This document shows, in pieces, positions 31,639 through 43,569 of a DNA stretch of 64,000 nucleotides. Position 1 is the stretch's first letter. Each line of letters starts with the position of its first letter. The stretch lies in NCBI GenBank assembly GCA_933228675.1, contig OW121740.1, positions 162,946,806 to 163,010,805 on the forward strand, read 5' to 3'. The notes under the pieces are model-generated. The model was not told the origin of the DNA, searched no databases, and saw only the letters and a program-made list of their open reading frames with translations. The DNA is from Stomorhina lunata (lineage: Eukaryota; Arthropoda; Insecta; Diptera; Rhiniidae). The translations under genes were made by a program, and so were the position numbers.

Positions 31639-33125
31639 TTTAAGGAAAATTTTAAAGTTTTTATATATTTTATATTATAAAGTGCTAAAATAAATTTATA
31701 GGAAAGACATTGTAGAAATATTCAGTTAATTTTGAATTATTTGATTTATTTTGTCCGACCAACACATAGTTTGCATAGTTTACAGTTTAACTCATTTTCA
31801 ATAATTTTGGAAATTATTCATATCAACAGAAACCTCTGTCGACTCATGCGCAACAACTTTGCTAAAGATTATAGTCTGATCAAATGCACAGTTTACGATT
31901 TAATTCATTTTGAGTAGTTTTCTGTGGCGCCACCTGTCGGACTTTGCTTATTCCAATTCATAAAACTTCTTCGGCTTATCCGTAACAACTTTGCTGAAGA
32001 TTATAGCATGATTAAATGTACAGCATACGATTAAATTAACTTTGAGTAAATTTCAGTAGCGCCACCTGTCGAAATTTCTTCATACCAACTAAGAAACCTT
32101 CGTCGGCTCATGTGCAACAACTTTGCTAAAGATTGTAGCATGATTAAATGTACAGATTACGATTAAATTGACTTTGAGTAAGTTTCTGTAGCGCCACCTG
32201 TCGGAAATTATTCATACCAACTAAAAAGCCTTCGTCGGCTCATGCGCTACAACTTTGCTAAAGATCATAGCATGATCAAATGTACAGTTTACGATTTAAT
32301 TAATTTTTAGTAATTTTCAGTGGCGCCATCTGTCGGAAATTAGTCTTATCAACTTTAAAACCTTCGCCGGCTTATCCGCAACATCTTCGCTAAAGAGCAT
32401 AACACAATCAAATTCACAGTTTACTATTCTATAAAGAACATACATACAGACAAACATTCATTTGTTTAAAATAATACTAATTTTTCCCCCTTTTTATTCC
32501 CTACTTTCTAAAAGTTCCATATGTATATTTGGTACTTTTTTGGCGCCAATTGAATTCGGTACATTTTTTTAAAACGCATTTAACATAATGTATAATGTTC
32601 CTATTCATATTACTTTGGAGATGTTAAGTTATCATTTTATCCCTTTTCTACCCATTTTGGCTCCAAAATCAAAAAAGTACCAAATACGTATCTCATGTTT
32701 TTTTTACATCTATTGATTGCAGTACCAAGTTTCTTTCTATATTCTTTAGTTTAAAATATAAGAGTGGGTTAAAAAGGTGCCAAAAAAAAACTATTTTCAC
32801 CCTTTTTTACCCCCTATCGGACATAGTTTCAAAAAAGTACCAAACACCTGTCCGCTTATTTTCAAAGCTGTTTAAAACGTATTTTTAATTTTGTTTCTAT
32901 ACCTATTACTTTAGGACACATAGCGTTTTCGATTTTTTCCCCTTTTTACCCGTTTTTACCCTCTTAGAGGTAAAAGTTCCAAAAGTCCCTTCTTCTTCGA
33001 CCTATACATCAAAAAAGATACCCACTGTCCAAATTTTATCAAAATCGTTAGAGCCGTTTTCGAGATAGCCATTCTATATATATATATATACAATTATTGC
33101 TCGTTTAAGAATATATAAGATAAGA
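31595..33125 (-). mobile_element. Helitron-like element, copy B (1531 bp), inserted in the RTE RT
   Basis: The minus-strand 5' end is TCTTATCTTATATATTC, preceded by A; the 3' end carries the CCGAGC-AAG-GCTCGG hairpin and then 12 nt ending GTAC, followed by T. Removing it restores the RT reading across S-I-A-Y and K-I-L-S with no extra or missing base, so insertion was between A and T without target duplication. That fits Helitron transposition. Internal 132-bp repeats start at 31927, 32059, 32191 and 32323. A TA microsatellite sits at 33075-33090, near the 5' end. There is no transposase gene. Copy A is 215 bp shorter. Confidence 0.75.
31830..32420. repeat. 132-bp tandem repeats inside Helitron copy B
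   Basis: 'gcgccacctgtcgg' or close variants recur at exactly 132-bp intervals (31927, 32059, 32191, 32323). Each unit also has 'aactttgctaaagat' and 'gtacagtttacgatt'-type blocks. They are the same family as in copy A. Confidence 0.75.
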
Positions 33126-33326
33126 TATGCAATTGAGAGGAGACTTATCCCTCTGTAATTTGCACACACAGTTTTATCTCCTTTTTTGTGCACAGGACAA
33201 AGGACACTAAGATTCCAATCGTCTGGCATGTATTCTTCTGTATTCCTGTATTCCTCCGGCCTTAAAAAGCTCAGCAAGAAGACCATCGGCACCCGCAGCT
33301 TTGTTATTTTTTAGTAGATTTATCGC
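33126..33326 (-). pseudogene. RTE reverse transcriptase, N-terminal piece
   Basis: The minus strand reads [13 protein letters not shown] and A-E-L-F-K-A-G-G, then after a frameshift and an apparent loss of about 50 bp, [31 protein letters not shown]. These are the first RT blocks, ending exactly where the Helitron begins. They continue into K-I-L-S at 31593. The small deletion predates or is independent of the Helitron insertion and already inactivated the gene. Confidence 0.8.
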
Positions 33327-33339
33327 TTAAGAAAAATTA

Positions 33340-34934
33340 AATATTAAAATTTTTATTAAAAAAAAAATGTTTCTTTCTTTACAGAAACTCAGCGTAAAAT
33401 TGTTAAATTCCAAAAGAGCCATAGCTTCTCAGTCCATAGATTTCCTGACGTTTTTTGAATTCAGTTAAACTTACTTTAGTGCTCAGTTCAGCATTATCAG
33501 CTATAATTATTCTACACGTGTTATAACTTACACCACCATAAATTGGGAAAGCAAAATTTAGTTTCATAAATATGTCCATCTGTCTATTCGTTTTTACTTC
33601 CGTCCGTCTTGTATAGCTTGTCTTTTTTTTATTAAAAAAAATCTTTACATCTTTCCTGAATCCTTTAAATATACTTGGATCAAATAAGAAATTAATTAAA
33701 TATTTTATGCTGACATTTCCTAGAAAGAATTATGGTCACAATCCAATACCATCTACAACAATTTGTGTCACTTTTTCTAATACCTCTAATATCCAAATGC
33801 AAAAAGAGCAAAGACGAATTGAAGACAAAAAAATCTAAAATTCTTTGCAAAAATAAATACTTGTGCAATACAAATTAGAAGGGAAAATATCTATATAAAT
33901 ACTAATATAAGTTAAAAGGATTTTGCTTTTATTAGAGACAAATAAAAGATTTTGTTAGAAGGAGAAAAAATGGATTAACCATAATTAAATACTTAAAGGG
34001 CTTCAAGCTTTATACCACAAAAACTAAAAGCTTCACTCGGATGCTTTAGTAGTAAAAATTAAATGTTTAGATAAATTAGAAATCATAGTAAAATTTGTCT
34101 TTAAATTATCTAATTTGAGACTCAAAAGGGGATATTTTTTGCTTTCTTCTAAAATATATTTTCTTTAAACAATACAATTTTAAGATTCCCAAATTTAAAA
34201 AATTTTCCATTTGCCAACTTTATTTGGTGTTAGCATGACAGTACTTAATTAGCACTTTTACAACATGATTATTATGTAGCAATATGTCGCAAAAATTTTT
34301 AACTTACTTTTTTTTTTGTTGAACATAAAAACTTTATTACACAATAAAATCCAATCTACATTAAAACTGACAAAACAGAAAAGGAAAACTTTGGGACACC
34401 AAACACAGCCCATCATACGCAGAAAAAAAGTGAGAATATTTTTTATAAAAACATATGTTGTTTTTAATAAATTTTTATATGTATATTGTTAACATTTTAA
34501 CTATTTTAACGCATGAATATACCAGATACATTTGCCAGGAAAAGAAACAAAAATTATAAAAATTTGTACAAAAAAACAAAAATATTTTTAAACGAACCTA
34601 CCTCAACTGTTAAACTTAAACTAACATGTGATGACAGCAACATGACATCTCTAAAGGGATTGCTTTCGTTTTTTTTTCTTACTCCTCTTCGTTGTTGTAA
34701 TTTTCAATTTTGTTTTATTTTTCATTAAAATTGTCCCCTCAATTTTTTCGGCTTTTTACCTTGTTGCCGTTTTATTTTGTGATTGTTTTTTTTTTTGTGA
34801 TACTTTTTGTTTGATTGTGAATTTTTGTTGTTAAACAATTTACAAACTACAATTGTTGATGTAAGTAAAAATAATAATTTGGGGTAAATCCATGTTAAAA
34901 TGGAGAGGTGTTATAATATTAATGTTTCTGGGAC
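33340..34934. other. Unassigned AT-rich DNA
   Basis: Contains a short DINE-like fragment near 33530-33620 ('acaccaccataaattggg', 'gtccatctgtctattcg', 'cgtccgtcttgtatagc'). The rest shows no gene, TIR or tandem period; open frames such as 34513-34728 are low complexity. Confidence 0.4.
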
Positions 34935-35157
34935 AGTTTTTTTTTAAGATGAAAAAAATTTTCTGTATACAATTTTTCAAAGTTAAAACTTTCCAATGAA
35001 AATTTTTCAATATTAAAATTTTCCATAAAAATTTTTCAATAATATTAAAATAATATTAATATAATATAATAATATTAATATTAAAATTTTCTATGGAAAA
35101 TTTTTCAATATTAAAAAAATTTTCTATAAAAATTATTACAATTTTGAAATTTTTTAT

Positions 35158-35160
<3 letters not shown>

Positions 35161-35197
<37 letters not shown>
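35161..35197. repeat. (TA)n microsatellite
   Basis: An uninterrupted TA run of 37 bp within the degenerate part of the 30-bp array. Confidence 0.9.
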
Positions 35198-35199
<2 letters not shown>

Positions 35200-35308
35200 C
35201 AATATAAAAATTTTCTATAAAAAAATGTTCACTACTTAAAAATTCTACATAAACAAAAATTTTCTATCGAAAATTTTTCAATATTAAATCTTTCTATAGA
35301 AAATTTTT

Positions 35309-37770
35309 CATTATAAAAATTTTCTTTAGAAATATAATAATATAAAAATTTTCTATAGAAAATTTTTCAATATTAAAATTTTCTATCGAAAATTTTATAA
35401 TATTAAAATTTTAACATTGAAAAATTTTCTATAGGAAATTTTGTCAATATAAAAACTTGATATAGAAAATTTTTTAGTATTAACATTTTCTATAGAAGAT
35501 TTTTCAATATCAAAATTTTCTTTGGGAATTTTTCAATATTAAAATTTTGCTTAGGGAAATTTTTCAATATTAAAATTTTCTTTCGAAATTTTTTCAACAT
35601 TAAAATTTTCTATAAAAAATGTTTGAATAATAAAATTTTCTAAAAAAAATTTTTCAATATTAAAATTTTTTAAAGCAATTTTTTTACTATTAAAAAATTC
35701 TATATTAAAATTTTCTATCGAAAATTTTTTAATATTTAAATTTTTTATAGATAATTCTATATTAAAACATTTTTCAATATTAAAATTTTCTATCGAAAAT
35801 TTTTTAATATTAAAGTTTTCTATAGAATATATTTTAATACAAAAATTGTGTATAGAAAATTATTCAATATTAAAACTTTATAGAGAAAATTTTTCAAAAT
35901 ATTGAAAAATTTTTATATATTAAAAATTTTCTATAGAAAATTTTTCAATATTAAATCTTTCTATAGAAATTTTTTTATTATAAAAATGTTCTATACAAAA
36001 TTTATCAATATAAAAATTTTAATTTTTCAACATTAAAATTTTCTATTGAAAATTGTTCAATATTAAAATTTTAATATTGATAAATTTTCTATCGAAAATT
36101 TTTCAATATAAAAACTTGATATAGAAAATTTTTTAGTATTAAAATTTTCTTTAGAAGATTTTTCAATATCAAAATTTTCTTTGGGAAATTTTTCAATATT
36201 AAAATTTTTCTTAGGGAAATTTTTCAATATTAAAATTTTCTATAAAAAATTTTTCAATAATAAAATTTTCGAAAGAAAATTTGTCAGTATTAAAATTTTT
36301 TAAAGAAATTTTTTTAATATTAAAAAATTTTATATTAAAATTTTCTATAGAAAATTTTTCAATATTTAAATTTTTTATAGATAATTCGATACTAAAATAT
36401 TTTTCAATTTTAAATTTTTTCAATATTAAAATTTTCTATAGAAAATATTTCAATAATAAAATTTTCTATAGAAAAGTTTTCAATAGTAAAATTTCCTATA
36501 GAAAATTTTTTAATATTAAAATTTTTTAATAGAAACTTTTTTAATAGTAAAATTTTCTATAGAAAATTTTTCAATAGTAAAATTTTCTACAAAAAATTTT
36601 TCAATAATAAATTTATCAATAGAAAAATTTTCTTTATTTTGAACTTTTCTATTAAAAATTTTTTAATTTTAAAATTTTTATATAAAATTTTTTTTTAGAA
36701 AATTTTTCATTTTAGAAATTTGCCATGGAAAATTTTTTAATATTTTCTTTAAAAATTTAAAAATATTAAAATTTTGTAAAAAAAATTTTTAATATAAAAA
36801 TTTTCTACAGAAAATTTTTTAATTTTGAAATTTTCTATACAAAAAATTTCGAAAAAAAATTTTTTCATACTTAAATTTTCTATAAAAATTTTTTCAATAG
36901 CAAAATTTTCAATAGCAAAATTTTCAATAGTAAAATTTTCAATAGAAAATTTTTCAATATTAAAATTTTCTATAGAAAATTTTTCAATATTAAAATTTTC
37001 TGTAGAAAATTTTTCAATATTAAAATTTTCTATAGAAAATTTTTCAATATTAAAATTTTCTATAGAAAATTTTTCAATATTAAAATTTTCTATAGAAAAT
37101 TTTTCAATATTAAAATTTTCTATAGAAAATTTTTCAATATTAAAATTTTCTATAGAAAATTTTTCAATATTAAAATTTTCTATAGAAAATTTTTCAATAT
37201 TAAAATTTTCTATAGAAAATTTTTCAATATTAAAATTTTCTATAGAAAATTTTTCAATATTAAAATTTTCTATAGAAAATTTTGCAATATTAAAATTTTC
37301 TATAGAAAATTTTTCAATATTAAAATTTTCTATAGAAAAGAAAAAAAAATTTTCTATAGAAAATTTTTCAATATTAAAATTTTCTATAGAAAATTTTTCA
37401 ACATTAAAATTTTCTATAGAAAATTTTTCAACATTAAAATTTTCTATAGAAAATTTTTCAACATTAAAATTTTCTATAGAAAATTTTTCAACATTAAAAT
37501 TTTCTATAGAAAAATTTTCAACATTAAAATTTTCTATAGAAAATTTTTGTAAAAAAAATTTTTAATATAAAAATTTTCTACAGAAAATTTTTTAATTTTG
37601 AAATTTTCTATACAAAAAATTTCGAAAAAAAATTTTTTCATACTTAAATTTTCTATAAAAATTTTTTCAATAGCAAAATTTTCAATAGCAAAATTTTCAA
37701 TAGTAAAATTTTCAATAGAAAATTTTTCAATATTAAAATTTTCTATAGAAAATTTTTCAATATTAATATT
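35309..37770. repeat. 2462-bp tandem duplication, first copy
   Basis: It starts 'cattataaaaattttcttt' and is followed directly by a near-identical second copy (37771-40232). The degenerate units match copy to copy, including rare variants, which dates the duplication after the array had decayed. Differences are few; for example 36293 'aaaattttttaaag' reads 'aaaaaattttaaag' in copy 2. Confidence 0.85.
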
Positions 37771-40232
37771 CATTATAAAAATTTTCTTTAGAAATATAAT
37801 AATATAAAAATTTTCTATAGAAAATTTTTCAATATTAAAATTTTCTATCGAAAATTTTATAATATTAAAATTTTAACATTGAAAAATTTTCTATAGGAAA
37901 TTTTGTCAATATAAAAACTTGATATAGAAAATTTTTTAGTATTAACATTTTCTATAGAAGATTTTTCAATATCAAAATTTTCTTTGGGAATTTTTCAATA
38001 TTAAAATTTTGCTTAGGGAAATTTTTCAATATTAAAATTTTCTTTCGAAATTTTTTCAACATTAAAATTTTCTATAAAAAATGTTTGAATAATAAAATTT
38101 TCTAAAAAAAATTTTTCAATATTAAAATTTTTTAAAGCAATTTTTTTACTATTAAAAAATTCTATATTAAAATTTTCTATCGAAAATTTTTTAATATTTA
38201 AATTTTTTATAGATAATTCTATATTAAAACATTTTTCAATATTAAAATTTTCTATCGAAAATTTTTTAATATTAAAGTTTTCTATAGAATATATTTTAAT
38301 ACAAAAATTGTGTATAGAAAATTATTCAATATTAAAACTTTATAGAGAAAATTTTTCAAAATATTGAAAAATTTTTATATATTAAAAATTTTCTATAGAA
38401 AATTTTTCAATATTAAATCTTTCTATAGAAATTTTTTTATTATAAAAATGTTCTATACAAAATTTATCAATATAAAAATTTTAATTTTTCAACATTAAAA
38501 TTTTCTATTGAAAATTGTTCAATATTAAAATTTTAATATTGATAAATTTTCTATCGAAAATTTTTCAATATAAAAACTTGATATAGAAAATTTTTTAGTA
38601 TTAAAATTTTCTTTAGAAGATTTTTCAATATCAAAATTTTCTTTGGGAAATTTTTCAATATTAAAATTTTTCTTAGGGAAATTTTTCAATATTAAAATTT
38701 TCTATAAAAAATTTTTCAATAATAAAATTTTCGAAAGAAAATTTGTCAGTATTAAAAAATTTTAAAGAAATTTTTTTAATATTAAAAAATTTTATATTAA
38801 AATTTTCTATAGAAAATTTTTCAATATTTAAATTTTTTATAGATAATTCGATACTAAAATATTTTTCAATTTTAAATTTTTTCAATATTAAAATTTTCTA
38901 TAGAAAATATTTCAATAATAAAATTTTCTATAGAAAAGTTTTCAATAGTAAAATTTCCTATAGAAAATTTTTTAATATTAAAATTTTTTAATAGAAACTT
39001 TTTTAATAGTAAAATTTTCTATAGAAAATTTTTCAATAGTAAAATTTTCTACAAAAAATTTTTCAATAATAAATTTATCAATAGAAAAATTTTCTTTATT
39101 TTGAACTTTTCTATTAAAAATTTTTTAATTTTAAAATTTTTATATAAAATTTTTTTTTAGAAAATTTTTCATTTTAGAAATTTGCCATGGAAAATTTTTT
39201 AATATTTTCTTTAAAAATTTAAAAATATTAAAATTTTGTAAAAAAAATTTTTAATATAAAAATTTTCTACAGAAAATTTTTTAATTTTGAAATTTTCTAT
39301 ACAAAAAATTTCGAAAAAAAATTTTTTCATACTTAAATTTTCTATAAAAATTTTTTCAATAGCAAAATTTTCAATAGCAAAATTTTCAATAGTAAAATTT
39401 TCAATAGAAAATTTTTCAATATTAAAATTTTCTATAGAAAATTTTTCAATATTAAAATTTTCTGTAGAAAATTTTTCAATATTAAAATTTTCTATAGAAA
39501 ATTTTTCAATATTAAAATTTTCTATAGAAAATTTTTCAATATTAAAATTTTCTATAGAAAATTTTTCAATATTAAAATTTTCTATAGAAAATTTTTCAAT
39601 ATTAAAATTTTCTATAGAAAATTTTTCAATATTAAAATTTTCTATAGAAAATTTTTCAATATTAAAATTTTCTATAGAAAATTTTTCAATATTAAAATTT
39701 TCTATAGAAAATTTTTCAATATTAAAATTTTCTATAGAAAATTTTGCAATATTAAAATTTTCTATAGAAAATTTTTCAATATTAAAATTTTCTATAGAAA
39801 AGAAAAAAAAATTTTCTATAGAAAATTTTTCAATATTAAAATTTTCTATAGAAAATTTTTCAACATTAAAATTTTCTATAGAAAATTTTTCAACATTAAA
39901 ATTTTCTATAGAAAATTTTTCAACATTAAAATTTTCTATAGAAAATTTTTCAACATTAAAATTTTCTATAGAAAATTTTTCAACATTAAAATTTTCTATA
40001 GAAAATTTTTGTAAAAAAAATTTTTAATATAAAAATTTTCTACAGAAAATTTTTTAATTTTGAAATTTTCTATACAAAAAATTTCGAAAAAAAATTTTTT
40101 CATACTTAAATTTTCTATAAAAATTTTTTCAATAGCAAAATTTTCAATAGCAAAATTTTCAATAGTAAAATTTTCAATAGAAAATTTTTCAATATTAAAA
40201 TTTTCTATAGAAAATTTTTCAATATTAAAATT
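37771..40232. repeat. 2462-bp tandem duplication, second copy
   Basis: Equivalent landmarks are offset by exactly 2462 bp (36211/38673, 36825/39287, 37598/40060). A shorter internal repeat also exists: the 'aatataaaaattttctacag' segment recurs at 773-bp spacing inside each copy. Beyond 40232 the array continues with homogeneous units. Confidence 0.85.
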
Positions 40233-41440
40233 TTCTGTAGAAAATTTTTCAATATTAAAATTTTCTATAGAAAATTTTTCAATATTAAAATTTTCTATAG
40301 AAAATTTTTCAATATTAAAATTTTCTATAGAAAATTTTTCAATATTAAAATTTTCTATAGAAAATTTTTCAATATTAAAATTTTCTATAGAAAATTTTTC
40401 AATATTAAAATTTTCTATAGAAAATTTTTCAATATTAAAATTTTCTATAGAAAATTTTTCAATATTAAAATTTTCTATAGAAAATTTTGCAATATTAAAA
40501 TTTTCTATAGAAAATTTTTCAATATTAAAATTTTCTATAGAAAAGAAAAAAAAAATTTCTATAGAAAATTTTTCAATATTAAAATTTTCTATAGAAAATT
40601 TTTCAACATTAAAATTTTCTATAGAAAATTTTTCAACATTAAAATTTTCTATAGAAAATTTTTCAACATTAAAATTTTCTATAGAAAATTTTTCAACATT
40701 AAAATTTTCTATAGAAAATTTTTCAACATTAAAATTTTCTATAGAAAATTTTTCAACATTAAAATTTTCTATAGAAAATTTTTCAACATTAAAATTTTCT
40801 ATAGAAAATTTTTCAACAATAAAATTTTCTATAGAAAATTTTTCAACATTAAAATTTTCTATAGAAAATTTTTCAACATTAAAATTTTCTATAGAAAATT
40901 TTTCAACATTAAAATTTTCTATAGAAAATTTTTCAACATTAAAATTTTCTATAGAAAATTTTTCAACATTAAAATTTTCTATAGAAAATTTTTCAACATT
41001 AAAATTTTCTATAGAAAATTTTTCAACATTAAAATTTTCTATAGAAAATTTTTCAACATTAAAATTTTCTATAGAAAATTTTTCAACATTAAAATTTTCT
41101 ATAGAAAATTTTTCAATATTAAAATTTTCTATAGAAAATTTTTCAATATTAAAATTTTCTATAGAAAATTTTTCAATATTAAAATTTTCTATAGAAAATT
41201 TTTCAATATTAAAATTTTCTATAGAAAATTTTTCAATATTAAAATTTTCTATAGAAAATTTTTCATTATTAAAATTTTCTATAGAAAATTTTTCAATATT
41301 AAAATTTTCTATAGAAAATTTTTCAATATTAAAATTTTCTATACAAAATTTTTCAATATTAAAATTTTCTATGGAAAATTTTTCAATATTAAAATTTTCT
41401 ATGGAAAATTTTTCAATATTAAAATTTGCTATAAAAAAAA

Positions 41441-43569
41441 ATTCAATTTCCATCCTTTTTCATCTGAACTTATCCTTAAGATACACATGTTAACATGTAA
41501 ATATGTAAATGTATATGTAAACTTTTCAAAGGCATCTGTTTTATGTGTAAAATATAAACAGTTAAAAATAAAAAACAAATTTCATATTTATTTTTCCTCG
41601 TTTTTACATAAGTATTTGTATGTTGGGATTTTCCCATATAAAACATATATTTACGTCGTAAATGTTGACTTTTCTATTTTTTTTGACTTTATCGTTTTTT
41701 TTATAGTAAAATTTATAGTTAAAAAACAAAAACAAATTATATTAAGAAAAAACATTTATGACAAATGAAATTGTTGTTTTTGCCTCTGTTTTTTTTATGA
41801 CATCCTGTGTTGTAAAACTTAATTGTAATTTGATTTAATTTATTTTTCTACCTTTTTGTTACATTTGGAAAAAGTTGAGGAAAAACAAAGAACTTAACTT
41901 GGTTTGTATTAAATATAGATAAAAAATAAAAATAAATTGTTGCTGACCCAAATTTTAAAATGTTATTTTAATAGAAAAAAAATCTTTAATATATAAAACA
42001 GAAAATTGATTAATTTGTATTTATTTATGTAAAAATTTAAGAAAAATTTTATATTTGGGATGTATTATTTATGTTATACATAATATGTATATTTAATATT
42101 TTTAAGTATGGAAAATTCCTTAAATTATTCAGAAATTTGCAATTAAAACCTTTAAGGTATTAATTCAAATATGTAAATGTGGGCAGGAAAGTAAGTCCCA
42201 GTTATATTGAATTTTTCGTTTCATTTTTGAGGCCAATAAGTAACAGGTTGAGGGGAAGTTGAAATTAGATATCTTTTTGAAGCCATATTTTTATAACTAA
42301 AGTTATTATCCAATTTTGTATTTTGATATCGGAAATCATCAATAGAACTGTTCATTGAATATAATCTTTTTTGAAAAATTTCCATCTTCTTAAAAGTTTA
42401 GATCTTTATATTAAAAAATTCTACTCTACAAGGATCATCCTAACTAACACATTTATTTAATAACATACACAATTGAATAATAAACCATATAAAAAACAGT
42501 TAAATTATCCGTAAAATTTTTCTAACTAAGTTGTCAAGAAAATTTTTGGCATGACAGTTTGCGATGAAAGAAAAATGAAAGTCAAACGTATTTTTATAGC
42601 CTTTAATGGATTTATATACAGGAGGAGTGAGAAAACACTTGAAAGTGATAAAAAGGCTTCAGGCAGGAACATTGTTATAAATTGGGTACAATTTTTTAAT
42701 TTGGAAACTTTTTTGCAGCTTCTAAATCAATTTTTAAAACTTAAATATAGATACAACATTTTCGACTAATACTTTTTTTATTTTAAATCGAATTAAACGA
42801 CTTTTATTTGGTGTACCTGCCTTGGGCCCCTGTTTTTCATCTATTTTTTTTTATAATGTACAATCCGCAACAAAATTTGATGAAATTTGGCGCAGGCCTA
42901 TTAGTTGACCCAAAAAAGGATTTAACCATATTTAGTTGAAATCCTGACTTGAACTTACAACTAAATGCAATTTAATAAAAAAAAAGTTAAGCCTAAACGA
43001 CTGCAACACTTTTTGCTTAAATTATGAGTAAGAATTTATGTGACATTTTTCAAAAAATATTTAAATTAGTAAATTTCGGTGATTTTTTTTTTTTTTGCTT
43101 AATCTAAAGAAGAGAATTTGGCTTTTTACGTGGTTATGGTGGAAGCTTGTGCTCGGTGCTCGTTTTAGATTTTGTCTAAAGAAAACTTAAAACACTGAGC
43201 TTTTTTAATTTCCTGATATCTCCTAAACTATATACGAGATTAAGTTATTTTCTTTTGCAGACTGAAACGAAGGTTCTGTATCATAATTAAATCGACATCA
43301 AGATAACAGCTATGAAAATTTTATCACTTTTCGTTTTAGAGCATTAATATAACATAATATAACTCAGTCTTGAAAACAATTATTGATCCCTAATATCTGG
43401 AATGTTTTCTATAAATATAGCCATTATAATTTTCAAAACCGGTAGTCAAAAAATGGCTTTTTTGTAGCAGAAATACCAAAGTGTGACGGTTTCTTCACTG
43501 TCGATTCCATCGAAATACTTGCCAAGCAATGCTGAAATTTGGACTTCGAAGTGTGTGACCTATCTACAT
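41441..43569. other. Unassigned AT-rich DNA between arrays
   Basis: No gene or transposon end was recognised. The small open frames (41487-41768, 42551-42769) lack similarity to anything I know. 43440-43560 is locally less AT-rich ('gtgtgacggtttcttcactg', 'tcgattccatcgaaatac') and directly abuts the 28-bp array. Confidence 0.4.

Larger units (their letters stand above)
30310..33326 (-). mobile_element. RTE-like non-LTR retrotransposon, 5'-truncated, interrupted by a Helitron
   Basis: The copy is bounded by a 13-bp target duplication TTAAGAAAAATTA at 30297-30309 and 33327-33339. On the minus strand it begins inside the RT domain ([14 protein letters not shown]) and ends, after the stop, with a short 3' UTR and a TAAG-repeat tail. 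A simple-repeat tail and the C-terminal G-R-P-K-x-R-W motif are typical of RTE-type elements. Without the 1531-bp Helitron insert the copy is about 1.49 kb. The endonuclease domain is missing through 5' truncation, so it cannot move. Confidence 0.8.
34935..41440. repeat. 30-bp palindromic AT-rich minisatellite array
   Basis: The unit is TTTTCTATAGAAAA, then TTTTTCAATATT and AAAA, 30 bp in all. Joined units contain a perfect 22-bp palindrome centred on CTATAG. Clean homogeneous blocks lie at about 36915-37545, 39377-40007 and 40150-41440; the rest is degenerate. Two variants dominate: 'tcaatatt' and 'tcaacatt', the latter forming a solid block at 40600-41100. Because 30 is a multiple of 3, uninterrupted frames arise on both strands (for example 40060-41493 plus and 39996-41453 minus) encoding ten-residue repeats F-S-I-E-N-F-S-I-L-K and N-F-N-I-E-K-F-S-I-E. 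I treat these as by-products. Confidence 0.9.

Noticed and set aside
36825..37565. 246-codon repeat frame, repeated at 39287-40027
   Set aside because: Same minisatellite by-product, duplicated by the 2462-bp tandem duplication.
39996..41493. Overlapping 477- and 485-codon open frames on opposite strands
   Set aside because: They are entirely made of the 30-bp minisatellite; any stop-free unit with a period divisible by three gives long frames on both strands. No start context, domain or non-repeat coding sequence.
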